A stretch of DNA of 64,000 bases. Origin: Fibrobacter sp. UWH4. GTDB taxonomy: Bacteria > Fibrobacterota > Fibrobacteria > Fibrobacterales > Fibrobacteraceae. Both the position numbers and the translations under genes were made by a program. The notes below the pieces were generated by a model. That model did no database searches, was not told the origin of the DNA, and saw only the letters and a list, made by a program, of their open reading frames with translations. The stretch lies in assembly GCF_900142475.1 (NCBI RefSeq), contig NZ_FRAY01000004.1:186001-250000 (forward strand), read 5' to 3'. This document shows positions 25,697 to 34,700 of this stretch, piece by piece (position 1 is the first letter of the stretch; each line of letters begins with the position of its first letter).

Positions 25697-26952
25697 TTAA
25701 GCCTCCTCACCAATATGTACAACACCACGAAATAGACGAAGTTCTCGAAGGCATAAGAGGCCATCGGACCGTTAAATTCAACAAACCTTATGCCGACAAA
25801 AGTCCCTACCGCAAGCAACAATTCAGAACAAACTTCGACAGCGAGAAAAGTCTTCGTTTCGGTGCGGGCAATCAACACTAGCGCAAGCGCAAAACCGCCG
25901 GCTCTAAAGAAATCCCCCACGAGTTGCAAAGGCAAGTAATCGACAGCACCCATGTACGCCTGCGAAAACAGCACCTGTACCAAGATGCTGCGGCCAAAAT
26001 ACAGAGCCGCAACCATCGCGAGCGAGATTCCCATAATTCGGAACAGCAACGGATGGAACATTCTGAAAAAGTCCCCGCGGCTCATCTTGGACGAAACCCG
26101 CGGCAAGATAATGACCGTCAAAACGGCTGACATCGCCATGAACAAAAAATCAGAAACTTTCCAGACACTCTGCCAAATCCCCGCTGCGTCGTTTCCGAAA
26201 TTAGAAGCAACGGTCATTCGCATCACCGTAAGTACCAGCGGCGAAAGAACCATCGGTACAAGGCCCATGAGCGCATAAGAAAGCCACGGGCCTCGCGTAT
26301 CAAGAGCCGTTTTCCAAATCTGCTTGACGCTAAAACCGGCTCGGCTAGAAATCTGGATTGCAAAAATAGCGGCTACGATAGACTGGGTCGCGATAATCGA
26401 AAGCACCGAGAGTCGCCCCGTATAAAGGAAGAAAGCCACCCAAAGCACTTGCCACACCGAAGTCACGATATTAATCAACGCCCACTTGCGATTTTCGCCA
26501 AGGCCGTTCATGACCGCCGCAGAAATCGTGATGATGTTTGTTGCGAAAACACCTGGCAAGGCAAAGAGAATGGCGGCCTGCGCAAGACGCGTCGGGACTC
26601 CGGGCAAAAGCGAATCGAGAGGCGCCATAAAACAGAACAAAAGTGCAACGACAAAGGTCAACAGGCTCGCAAAAGTCGTCAAGCGAAGTCCGCCGCGCCA
26701 AATGCCAAGAAGCTTTTCGCGATTACCCTTATTCTGGGCAGTCAGTGCAGTCCAACCGTTCTGTAACGCCAGCGAAGACGTCGCCGAACCGATGCTCATC
26801 AAATTCAAGAACTGCCCCACGCAAGCAAATGCCGCCGGCGGCAGGAATATAGCGAGCAACTTGTTAATCGCAAACGCACGAAGCGCATTGAACAACGTGA
26901 CGACACCGGAGCCGGCAAAGAGTTTCGCAAATTTCAAATCTGAGGGCATCAT
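25681..26952 (-). CDS. Wzx-type polysaccharide flippase
   Basis: 423 residues with about 12 membrane helices, MOP superfamily. The N-terminus (SDLKFAKLFAGSGVVTLFNALRAFAINKLLAI) and the overall plan resemble WzxE-like flippases that move undecaprenyl-PP-linked sugars across the inner membrane. Its clustering with two GT2 enzymes, an FdtA-like isomerase and a DegT aminotransferase fits export of an amino-sugar repeat unit. No polymerase or ligase gene is visible in the window. Confidence 0.82.
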   Translation of the reverse strand: MMPSDLKFAKLFAGSGVVTLFNALRAFAINKLLAIFLPPAAFACVGQFLNLMSIGSATSSLALQNGWTALTAQNKGNREKLLGIWRGGLRLTTFASLLTFVVALLFCFMAPLDSLLPGVPTRLAQAAILFALPGVFATNIITISAAVMNGLGENRKWALINIVTSVWQVLWVAFFLYTGRLSVLSIIATQSIVAAIFAIQISSRAGFSVKQIWKTALDTRGPWLSYALMGLVPMVLSPLVLTVMRMTVASNFGNDAAGIWQSVWKVSDFLFMAMSAVLTVIILPRVSSKMSRGDFFRMFHPLLFRIMGISLAMVAALYFGRSILVQVLFSQAYMGAVDYLPLQLVGDFFRAGGFALALVLIARTETKTFLAVEVCSELLLAVGTFVGIRFVEFNGPMASYAFENFVYFVVLYILVRRLKWNTP

Positions 26953-26966
26953 TAAACTTCTTCTAT

Positions 26967-27044
26967 AGATTGCTTCTCCACAAAGAGGATAACTCTACTA
27001 AGGCAACAAGTTGCCAAGTATCGTATAGCTACGCTCGCAATGAC
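26967..27044. repeat. Extended REP-like element, GTCATTGCGAG family
   Basis: AGATTGCTTC (26967-26976) and GCTCGCAATGAC (27033-27044) are the outer arms of the family; between them are two extra hairpins (AGAGGATAACTCT, GGCAACAAGTTGCC). It fills the gap between the aminotransferase and flippase genes. Confidence 0.6.
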
Positions 27045-27045
27045 A

Positions 27046-28209
27046 TTAGGCAAAAATGTTAATGGATTCGACAACATACGCGACCTGTTCATCGGTCATA
27101 CCAGGGCCCATGGGAATGCTGAGTTCCGTCTTCGCCAGCTTTTCGGCTATCGGGAGTGGCCCGTAGCGGAGTTCCCCACGAGAAAGAGCCCCGTCAAAGG
27201 CTTCTTGCAAGTGCGGCGGAATCGGATAATGAATCAGCGTTTCTACACCGCGCTCTTTCAAGAACCTTTGCAATTCGTCGCGAGTTTCACAAAATACCGG
27301 GAACACATGCCACACATGGGACTTGGGATTTTCAGGAACAGGCGTTACACGTACCAGCGGGTTCTTGATTTCGGCACAATAATGGGCCGCAATTTCTTGA
27401 CGACGGGCATTCCAAGAATCCAAATGCGGAAGTTTCGCAAGCAGCACCGCCGCCTGGACTTCATCCAATCGGGAATTTACGCCCACATACTTGTTCACAT
27501 ACTTTTCGACAGAGCCGTAATTGCCGAGAGACTTTACCACTTGGGCAAGCTCCAGATCGTCAGTCACCACCGCTCCCCCGTCGCCCATGGCGCCGAGGTT
27601 TTTTGTCGGATAAAAGCTGTAGGCTGCTGCATTAGATTGCTTCGCAGAGTTTACCCTGAGCTCGTCGAATGGGCTCGCAATGACGTTTCTATCGTCTAAA
27701 GCAGCCCCGTGAGATTGAGCAGCATCTTCGAACACCAGCAGGTTATGCGCCTTTGCAAATTCACAAATCGCGGGCATATCCGCCAGGCGACCGTACAGAT
27801 GTACCACCAAAATGGCACGGGTCTTTTCAGAGCAGGCTTCCGCCAATCGAGAAGTATCCAGCACGCAAGTGTCGCGATTCGGTTCCACAAGTACCGGCAC
27901 AAGTCCCGCAGCACGTACCGCGAGAACGGTCGCCACGAATGTATTCGCCGGAACAATCACCTCATCGCCCAGTTGCAAGCGCCCCAGTTGAATAGACGCC
28001 TTCAGCATCAGGGTCAGCGCATCGAGCCCATTACCGACTCCGACGCAAGCCTTTTTACCACAATAGGCTGCAAAAGCCTCTTCGAACGCAGCACAACGCG
28101 AACCGCGAATAAACCACTTAGAATCAAGGACATCAGAAAAAGATTCGCGCAGGGCATCGCCCAAAGCGCGATTCACATAATCCAGCGAATAAAACGGGAC
28201 ATTCATCAT
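27046..28209 (-). CDS. DegT/DnrJ/EryC1 sugar aminotransferase (FdtB/WecE-like)
   Basis: 387 residues, PLP-dependent. Motifs: GVGNGLDALTLMLKA, DEVIVPANTFVATV, VFEDAAQSHGA and FYPTKNLGAMGDGGAV, where the Lys of PTKNLG forms the PLP Schiff base. It would aminate a keto-sugar nucleotide, most simply the 3-keto product of the FdtA-like isomerase nearby. Residues about 176-192 (VIASPFDELRVNSAKQS) are the in-frame translation of a REP-like palindrome in the loop just before the PLP-Lys strand. The start at 28209 has no Shine-Dalgarno sequence but has TATTTT eight bases upstream. Confidence 0.87.
   Translation of the reverse strand: MMNVPFYSLDYVNRALGDALRESFSDVLDSKWFIRGSRCAAFEEAFAAYCGKKACVGVGNGLDALTLMLKASIQLGRLQLGDEVIVPANTFVATVLAVRAAGLVPVLVEPNRDTCVLDTSRLAEACSEKTRAILVVHLYGRLADMPAICEFAKAHNLLVFEDAAQSHGAALDDRNVIASPFDELRVNSAKQSNAAAYSFYPTKNLGAMGDGGAVVTDDLELAQVVKSLGNYGSVEKYVNKYVGVNSRLDEVQAAVLLAKLPHLDSWNARRQEIAAHYCAEIKNPLVRVTPVPENPKSHVWHVFPVFCETRDELQRFLKERGVETLIHYPIPPHLQEAFDGALSRGELRYGPLPIAEKLAKTELSIPMGPGMTDEQVAYVVESINIFA
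27634..27684. repeat. REP-like palindrome inside the aminotransferase gene
   Basis: AGATTGCTTCGC...GCTCGCAATGAC, 51 bases (17 codons), enclosing a second palindrome (GAGTTTACCCTGAGCTCGTCGAATGGGCTC). It is read without stop or frameshift. The outer arms match the intergenic copies at 26967 and 18094. Confidence 0.75.
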
Positions 28210-28228
28210 TATTCATGAAAATAGCAAA

Positions 28229-28275
28229 TTAGTAGGAAGTAGGAAGTAGAAAGTAGACAGTGATTAGTGGTTAGG
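28229..28275. repeat. AGTAGGA / GTGATTA heptad repeats
   Basis: TTAGTAGGAAGTAGGAAGTAGAAAGTAG then ACAGTGATTAGTGGTTAGG: two heptad families side by side, just upstream of the FemAB-like gene. The second family recurs at 37680. Confidence 0.6.
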
Positions 28276-28295
28276 AATTTACTATTTTAGGAAAT

Positions 28296-29258
28296 ATGTA
28301 CGAAATTTTGCCCTACAGCCCCGAACTAGACAAGCGACTGGATCACTTTGTGGAATGCGAATCTGTCAACGGGACGTTCTTGCAAACCAGACGGTTCTTG
28401 AACTACCACCCGACAGGCCGCTTTACCGACGCCAGTTTTGCGCTAGAAAAAAGCGGTACCATTGTCGCCTATTTCCCGGGCGTGGCAAAGGAGCAAACCT
28501 TCATCTCCCATGCGGGTACTACCTTTGGCGGACCCATTATCGCAAAATCGTTCTACAGCGGTTCCAGGCTCCTTGAAATCTTGAAAGAAGCAGACCAGCA
28601 CCTTACAAGCCGATTCAAAAACATTCGTTTCAAGATTACTCCAGCCATTTTCGCCGAAGAAAGTCCAGACCTTCTGGAATATATGCTGGAACACATGGGA
28701 TACACACGCCATACGGAACTCAGTTCCTATTGCACGCTGCAATCCGGCGTAGACCCGCTCGAGAACTGCGACAAGGAATGCCGCCGCATTTTCAAGAAAT
28801 CCGAAATCGAAAGCATCCGGTTCGGAAACCTGGAAAAGACCGAAGACTTCGAAACCTTCTACCATTTTCTGGAAATTTCAAAATCCAAGCACAACGTCCA
28901 TCCGGTCCATACCTTGCAGGAACTCTACGACCTGAAGGACAACCGCATCCCAGACCACATCCGATTCCGCGGAATCTGGGACAAAGACACGCTAGTTGCC
29001 GCCATGATGCTGTTCAGATTCGAAAAGACCAAGACCATTCACGCCCAATACATCGCCCCCAATCCCGACTACGAGAAGTTCCAACCCACCATAGCCCTAT
29101 ATGTGCGCGTCATGCGAGAAGCCGCCCTCGAAGGGTTCCAGAAAATCTCCTGGGGTATTTCTACCGAAAACGGGGGTGAATTTTTGAACGAAAACCTGCA
29201 CCGATTCAAGGAATCCCTCGGCGCCAAAGCCAGCGTCAACGCATTTTATACAAAGTAA
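28296..29258 (+). CDS. FemAB/GNAT-like acyl- or aminoacyl-transferase
   Basis: 320 residues. The layout, with an N-terminal half giving FLQTRRFLNYHPTGRF and GGPIIAKSFYSG and a second half with RGIWDKDTLVAAMMLFRF and YVRVMREAALEGFQKISWG, resembles the double GNAT fold of FemAB and peptidoglycan-bridge-like transferases. In this cluster, it may acylate the amino group made by the DegT enzyme in place of the usual left-handed-helix FdtC acetyltransferase. The acyl donor is unknown. It is transcribed against its neighbours; TATTTT lies 7 bases before the ATG, with AGGA in between. Confidence 0.65.
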   Translation: MYEILPYSPELDKRLDHFVECESVNGTFLQTRRFLNYHPTGRFTDASFALEKSGTIVAYFPGVAKEQTFISHAGTTFGGPIIAKSFYSGSRLLEILKEADQHLTSRFKNIRFKITPAIFAEESPDLLEYMLEHMGYTRHTELSSYCTLQSGVDPLENCDKECRRIFKKSEIESIRFGNLEKTEDFETFYHFLEISKSKHNVHPVHTLQELYDLKDNRIPDHIRFRGIWDKDTLVAAMMLFRFEKTKTIHAQYIAPNPDYEKFQPTIALYVRVMREAALEGFQKISWGISTENGGEFLNENLHRFKESLGAKASVNAFYTK

Positions 29259-29261
29259 AAA

Positions 29262-29687
29262 TTAGCGAGTAGAAGCTTCTTTCACAAAAGCATCGTATTC
29301 GTAGATATAGTCGGATTCATCGTAATGCTCCGACGCAAGCACCATACACACCGCACCCGACGAGAAGTTCTCGATTTCACGCCAATGCATGGTGGGAATA
29401 TAGAGTCCGTGGTAGGAACGGTTCAGCGAATATTTGGTACGGGTTTTGCCGTCATCCAGAATCACATCGAAACTACCGCTGGCGGCAATAATCAGCTGGC
29501 GTAGGTTCCTGTGAGCATGACCTCCACGGGTCGTTCCACCGGGAACATCGTACAGATAATACACTCGCTTGATATCGAAGGGCACCAGTTCGCCCCCTTC
29601 CACCACACTCAGGTTACCCCGCTGGTCGTGAGCAATAGGGATATCAATTAATTGCGGCTCGTTGAGATTCGATTCGTTCCAAATCAT
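29262..29687 (-). CDS. fdtA: FdtA/WxcM-like sugar 3,4-ketoisomerase
   Basis: 141 residues, cupin fold. HDQRGNLSVVEGG, YYLYDVPGGTTRGGHAH and LIIAASGSFDVILDDG are characteristic of dTDP-4-keto-6-deoxyglucose 3,4-ketoisomerases; the His pair in RGGHAHR lies in the active site. Its product is the substrate of FdtB-type aminotransferases, present at 27046. It has no Shine-Dalgarno sequence; TATATT lies 6 bases before the ATG at 29687. It converges on the FemAB-like gene with a 3-base gap. Confidence 0.87.
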   Translation of the reverse strand: MIWNESNLNEPQLIDIPIAHDQRGNLSVVEGGELVPFDIKRVYYLYDVPGGTTRGGHAHRNLRQLIIAASGSFDVILDDGKTRTKYSLNRSYHGLYIPTMHWREIENFSSGAVCMVLASEHYDESDYIYEYDAFVKEASTR

Positions 29688-29701
29688 GGCACTAATATAA
29701 T

Positions 29702-29869
29702 AATAGTTGGTAGAGCTTAGTTGGTAGAACTTAGTTAGTAGAGCTTAGCCAAGAGAGATCATTCTAAGTTCCCACCTAAAGGTGGCCATGTCCACCTAAG
29801 TGCTAAAGCACTAAGTGGCCAAAGGTAAGCTCTAAGCTCTAAGTTCTAAGCTCTAAAAATCTGTCCTCT
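29702..29869. repeat. Large TTAGAGC/TTAGAAC heptad hairpin cassette
   Basis: Left: AGTTGGTAGAGCTTAGTTGG and further AACTTAG/AGCTTAG units; right: AAGCTCTAAGCTCTAAGTTC and similar units. A nested core of short palindromes (CCACCTAAAGGTGG, CTTAGTGC.../GCACTAAG-type) lies in the middle. The two sides are complementary, so the whole 168-base gap can form a branched hairpin. It separates fdtA from rpsD, which are divergently transcribed. Confidence 0.65.
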
Positions 29870-29948
29870 AGGGGTGGTTCGGGGCATTTTTGGGGGTGGC
29901 TCGGTTGAAAACCGGCCAATTTATTTCTATATATGTCACACCAATGAG

Positions 29949-29996
29949 TGCATGTCGCGCCAAGCTCTGCCAACATGCATGTTAACCAAAGAGCTT
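29949..29996 (+). promoter_or_regulatory. Folded leader of rpsD, possible S4 autoregulation site
   Basis: AAGCTCT (29962-29968) pairs with AGAGCTT (29990-29996) and encloses the palindrome AACATGCATGTT (29972-29983). GCATGT (29950-29955) can pair instead with ACATGC (29973-29978), so two folds exclude each other. S4 is known to repress its own mRNA through a leader structure in other bacteria; a role here is an inference. Confidence 0.35.
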
Positions 29997-30013
29997 CCTT
30001 TAACGAGGTAAAA

Positions 30014-30619
30014 ATGTCCTCTTTCCGTGGACCAAAAGGTAAGGTAGCCCGTTCTCTCGGACTCGCCGTCTCTCAGAAGACTCAGAAGGCTCTCGATCGC
30101 CGTAACTTTGCACCCGGCCAGCATGGCCAGACCCGCAAGAAGTCTTCTTCTGTGTACAAGCAGCAGCTCGTTGAAAAGCAGCGTCTGCGTTTCACCTACA
30201 ACATTTCCGAAGCTCAGTTGGCCAAGGCTTATGACGAAGCCAACCGTCGCGCCGGTTCTGCTGGTGACAACCTGATGATCTTGCTCGAAACCCGTCTGGA
30301 CGCCCTCGTCTACCGCATGGGCTTTGCTCGCACGATTTTCGCTGCTCGTCAGTATGTCGCTCACGGCCACTTCACCGTGAACGGTGTTCGCAGCTACTCT
30401 CCCGCTCGCCAGATCAAGGCCGGCGACGTGATTGCAGTTCGCGAAGGTTCTAAGGAACACGTGCAGATCAAGGAAGCCATTGCTAACGCTCCGGCTGCCC
30501 CTGAATACGTGACTGTTGACGCAGGCAAGATGGAAGGCTCTCTCGTGAAGCTCCCGCTCCGCGATCAGATTCCGGTCAAGCTCGAAGAACAGCTCGTCGT
30601 GGAATACTACTCCAGGTAG
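30014..30619 (+). CDS. rpsD: 30S ribosomal protein S4
   Basis: 201 residues from the ATG at 30014, preceded by GAGGTAAAA. RNA-binding S4 motif at about 90-155 (LETRLDALVYRMGFARTIFAARQYVAHGHFTVNG is split over two strands and helices) and an N-terminal 16S-binding region (RRNFAPGQHGQ). It lacks the zinc-binding cysteines of the C+ form. Here it stands alone, outside the alpha operon with rpsM, rpsK and rpoA, and has its own leader and terminator. Confidence 0.95.
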   Translation: MSSFRGPKGKVARSLGLAVSQKTQKALDRRNFAPGQHGQTRKKSSSVYKQQLVEKQRLRFTYNISEAQLAKAYDEANRRAGSAGDNLMILLETRLDALVYRMGFARTIFAARQYVAHGHFTVNGVRSYSPARQIKAGDVIAVREGSKEHVQIKEAIANAPAAPEYVTVDAGKMEGSLVKLPLRDQIPVKLEEQLVVEYYSR

Positions 30620-30643
30620 TTTCTACACAAACGAAACGTTTGG

Positions 30644-30674
30644 GAAGCTCGGCTCTGCCGGGCTTCTTTTTTTT
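30644..30674 (+). terminator. Terminator after rpsD
   Basis: GAAGCTCGG (30644-30652) pairs with CCGGGCTTC (30658-30666), nine base pairs with one G-U, then eight T. Confidence 0.9.
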
Positions 30675-30687
30675 GTATCTTGTGGTT

Positions 30688-30882
30688 ATGAAAGATTTGA
30701 TTTTCAAGATGACCGCCAACCTGAAGGGATATCTAAAATCCCTGAACTGGATTTTTTTGCTCGGGCTTGCCGCATTCAGCATAGCGCTTGCCATCATCAA
30801 CAACATCCGCGTCGAAGACTCGCATTCCGTTGAGTGGATCGGCAGCCAGGAAATTCTAGAGAAACCGGACGAGGTGCTGTAA
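30688..30882 (+). CDS. Small membrane protein preceding a MauE-like gene
   Basis: 64 residues from the ATG at 30688. One central membrane helix (about 17-38, NWIFLLGLAAFSIALAII) and a short acidic C-terminal tail. TATCTT lies 6 bases before the ATG and no Shine-Dalgarno sequence is seen. Its stop overlaps the next start by one base (TAATG), so the two are translationally coupled. It may be a partner subunit of the MauE-like protein; no family was recognised. Confidence 0.6.
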   Translation: MKDLIFKMTANLKGYLKSLNWIFLLGLAAFSIALAIINNIRVEDSHSVEWIGSQEILEKPDEVL

Positions 30883-31568
30883 TGAAAAAGACAATCTTTT
30901 CTGCTGCACTCCTTGCCGTAGCCTCGATTCTTGTCGCAATCGGAGTTGCCGAGATTTCGTTCCCGGAATCGTTCTTGACTTTTACCGACCAAGACTGGTT
31001 GATGGAAATTTGGCCCAAGGCATACCGCTATAACATCCATGTGGGACTTGCCGCCATTATTATTGCCACGGGCATCTGCGTTCCCGCCTACCGCCTACAA
31101 AAGGACTTTGCCATCCGCGCGCTAGAAACACTGTTCCGCGTGGGAATCGGAGGCATGTTCATCTTTGCAAGCGTCTACAAGATTCAGGATCCGCACCAGT
31201 TTGCCGTTCTCGTGGCCCAGTACCAGTTCTTCCCTGCTCTGCACCTGGAAAACCTGAACAACTTCTTTGCGCTCGTCTATCCGCAGTTTGAATTCTGGTT
31301 TGGCCTCGCCATGATTGTAACGCCGTTCGTGCGCGAATCTGCGTTCGCTATTTTCTGGATGTTCATCAGTTTCATCATCGCTCTCAGCTGGGCGCTCGGC
31401 AACGATCTAGGCATCACCTGCGGATGTTTCGAACTTGAAGACGGCGCCGCTCACGACAAGGCCGAAGCCTGGACTAGCCTCATCCGCGACCTCATTCTTA
31501 TTTGGCCGACACTCTGGCTCGCCACCCGCAAGCACCGCAGCCTAATCAAAGTCTGGCGAGAAAAATAA
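30882..31568 (+). CDS. MauE/DoxX-like redox membrane protein
   Basis: About 228 residues, six or so membrane helices. The central GMFIFASVYKIQDPHQFAVLV and YQFFPALHLENLNNFFAL are typical of the MauE branch of the DoxX family, and ITCGCFE supplies a Cys-Gly-Cys pair that could take part in thiol redox exchange at the membrane. It is coupled to the 64-residue gene before it. A role in maturation of envelope proteins is possible but not shown by the sequence. Confidence 0.72.
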   Translation: MKKTIFSAALLAVASILVAIGVAEISFPESFLTFTDQDWLMEIWPKAYRYNIHVGLAAIIIATGICVPAYRLQKDFAIRALETLFRVGIGGMFIFASVYKIQDPHQFAVLVAQYQFFPALHLENLNNFFALVYPQFEFWFGLAMIVTPFVRESAFAIFWMFISFIIALSWALGNDLGITCGCFELEDGAAHDKAEAWTSLIRDLILIWPTLWLATRKHRSLIKVWREK

Positions 31569-31630
31569 ACCGAGACCATTTGAGCGAAACGATAATCCAA
31601 ACGAGTATTTAGTTTCAAAATAAATAGAGA

Positions 31631-31656
31631 TCCACCCGCACCAGCGGGTGGTTTTC
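31631..31656 (+). terminator. Terminator after the MauE-like gene
   Basis: CCACCCGC (31632-31639) pairs with GCGGGTGG (31644-31651), a perfect 8-bp stem with a 4-base loop, followed by TTTTC. Confidence 0.85.
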
Positions 31657-31710
31657 TTGATATAATTAAACCGCGAGCAAATGCCTGCGGCTTTTTATAT
31701 GCAAATAAAG

Positions 31711-31772
31711 AAAACACCCCGGCTTATTGCCGAGGCGTTTTCATAGGAGGATTCCGGCTGTTAAGCCGGAAT
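31711..31772 (-). terminator. Hairpins ending the GH51 transcript
   Basis: On the minus strand a perfect hairpin (ATTCCGGCT/AGCCGGAAT, 31751-31772) directly follows the gene, then a second stem-loop (31711-31740, with AAAAC and GTTTT ends) with a T-rich tail completes a tandem terminator. Confidence 0.8.
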
Positions 31773-31780
31773 GATAATCC

Positions 31781-34700
31781 TTATTCCACCGTGATGAGGG
31801 TGACGGTGCGCTTGCCGACCTTGATCGGCTTGCTGACGTCAACACCCTTCTTGGCCTTCTTGGACGGATCGTTTGCCCAGCCTTCCTTCAGCTTTTCGGT
31901 GCTGCGGTCGAGCGTCTGGACAGTGGCCTTGCCCTTGAAGCCCGGAATGTTCAACTTGAGTTCGTAGTCGCTGTACGGGCTCTTGTTGATCACGAGCAGG
32001 CTCTTCTTCTTGCCGTTTTCGGTGTAGTAGGTCGTGATGAGCGATTCCTTGTCACCGGTGATTTCGGTCTTGAGGAGCTTGCCGCGGAGAGCGTCAGAAG
32101 CCATCTGGAATGCCCAGTAGCTCGGACGTGGGCAGTTCATGCATTCTTCTGCAGAACGAGTCAGGTAACCGTAGTCACCGCCTTCCGGAGTGATATCGTT
32201 GTGGATATCCCAGTACTGTGCGTTGTCCACGTTTTCAGTGGCGAGCATAGCGAGGTAGTCAGCAACGAACAGACCGTTTTCGAGAGAAATGGTCTGCGGA
32301 CCCGGGTTGAAGTCCACGGAGTTCCATTCGGTGAGCCAGAGTTCAATCTTCTTGTCCTTCTTGAAGTGGCTGGTCCACTTGTCCACCACCTTGTGGAGAC
32401 GGCTGTAGATAGGAACGAGGTCCTGCGGAGCAGAGAGCATGGCGAAGTCATTTTCTTCACCGAAGTGCTGCGGATAGTGGTGAACAATGAGACCGTCGGC
32501 AATGTCGCCGGTTTCCTTGAGCACGTTGTCGTTCCACTGGCCATCGAGCACGCCGAGAACAGCGACCTTGATAGTCGGGTCAACCTTCTTCATGGCTTCG
32601 ATGAACTTACGGGCGCGCTTACCATAAATGGTACCGCCGTCCTTACCATACTTTTCATAGTACGGGTGCCAGTTACCATAGACTTCGTTACCGATTTCCC
32701 AGTAAACGATTCCGGCCTTCTTGTCGATGTTGGTGTGCTTCACCCAAGCGGCTGCTTCCTGTTCGGTGCCAGAACCGAAGTTCACGGTGAACATAGCGTT
32801 AGAACCGGTCTTCTTCAACCAGGCGAGGAATTCGTCGGTATCGACCATCCAGTCATGGTTGTCGAGGATTTCCTTCCAGTGGTCGTCATCGGCACGGAGA
32901 CCACCCGGATAACGGATGATGCCGTGGTTGATGCGCTTGGCGTATTCGGCAGTCTGAACCTTGAACTTCGGATTGTCAAGCATATCGCCATCCCAAAGGG
33001 CAGCGTTGATACCGAAGAGGCCACCCGAGATGTTCGGGTTGAGCACGTCGCCGGTACCCTTGACTTCAACCTTCACGAGAGCCGGACGTTCAGCAGCCTT
33101 GACTTCCTTCTGGTTGGTGAGCTTGATGTTATCGATTTCGAAGCTACCGTTAGAGCCTTCTCCACCCGGTTTGAAGTCGAGGGATACAACACCCTTGAGG
33201 TCAAACTGGCCATTTTCCTTGGCTTCAGGCGGCTGGTAGTACGGGAACTTGGAGAATGCACGGAACGGCACGATTACCGTGGTGCGACCGCGAGGTACAC
33301 CCGTGTTGGCAACGAAGAGTTCCTTGCCAGCATCACCGACCTGCACCGTAATGGACTGCCATGCGCGTTCGGAGTAGACGTCGAACATGATGCCCCAGTG
33401 GTTGGTCCAGTCACGCTGCTTGTTATCGTGGTTGGCTGTATTCTTGGAGAAGTCGAGCACAACGTCAACCCAGTCGGACATTTCGAAGTGCTTCACGTTG
33501 AGGGAGTTGCCATCAAGCTTGGAGCTCTTGAACGGCATTTCCACTTCGACCTTGGACTTCGGACCCTTGGACGGTTCCCAGTTGTCCTTGGCGAACTTGC
33601 CTTCGAAGTCGGAAATCACGACATCCGGAGCCTTGGACTTCCAGTTGTCCCACTTGATATCCGGGTCAACCCAGTCGATGGTTTCGGTGAAGGTAATCTG
33701 GTCCACAAAGATGGTCACAGGAGCCGGCTTGCCCGGTTCACCAGCGTTTTCACCCTTGCCCACGGAGAAACGGATTTCCTGAATCTTGTTCCACTGCACG
33801 TCCTTGGCAACTTCGGCCTGCTTGTTAGCGTCCCAAGCCTTACCCTTGTCGTTGAACTTCTTCAGAGGAATCTTCACGAGCTTCCAGTCGGTGCCGACCT
33901 TGGAGCCTTCGATCCAGTCGTTCAGGCTGATCTTGGTCTGGCTCTTGATGTCGTTGCCCTGGTTGTCGAGGATACCCACGTAGACCTTTTCGCCGCCGAG
34001 CTTACCCTTGATCCAGAAGTAGAGACCGCCCTTGTTGCGAACCTTGGAGAGGTCAATGTACTTGCCTTCGCCAAGAGAGTACGTCACACCGGACCAGTCG
34101 TTGTTATCGATGTAGAGAGCAAGCACGTTCTTGTTGCCAGCCGTCTTGGAGTCAGCTTCGCGCTGAGCAGAAAGACCACCGTAGCTGTAGCTGAAGCCCT
34201 TCAAACCATCGGAGTAGAACACGCCATTAGCAACCGGCTTGACCTTGCCGTCGAGCTTTTCGGGGTTCTTGGGTCCGTTGATTACGTCGTTGTTTTCGTC
34301 CCAGTAGACGATCTTGGCCTTGGGCTTGGCCTTCTTGTTGCCCTTCACGATTTCGATATTGTCGACCCAGACTTCGAAATCCTTCGCACCGCTCTTGTCA
34401 ATGGAGAAACGGACTTCAGCAATCTTGTCCCAGTCGATACGGGCCGGGAATTCGGACTTGCGGGTGTTGTCCCAGTAGAGACCGCGATCCGGGAAATCGA
34501 TAAGAGGAATAGAAACCTTCTTCCATTCCGTCGTCACGGCGCCGCCTTCGATATACTTGTTCATCGGGAGAACGACCTGGGTCTTCTTGCCATCGGAAAT
34601 TTCTTCATCCAAGAGGCCGACCTTGACAGACTCGCCACCCTTCTTGCCCTTGATCATGAATTCGAGCTTGGAATCCAAGAGGAACTTGTTCAAGTCGAAA

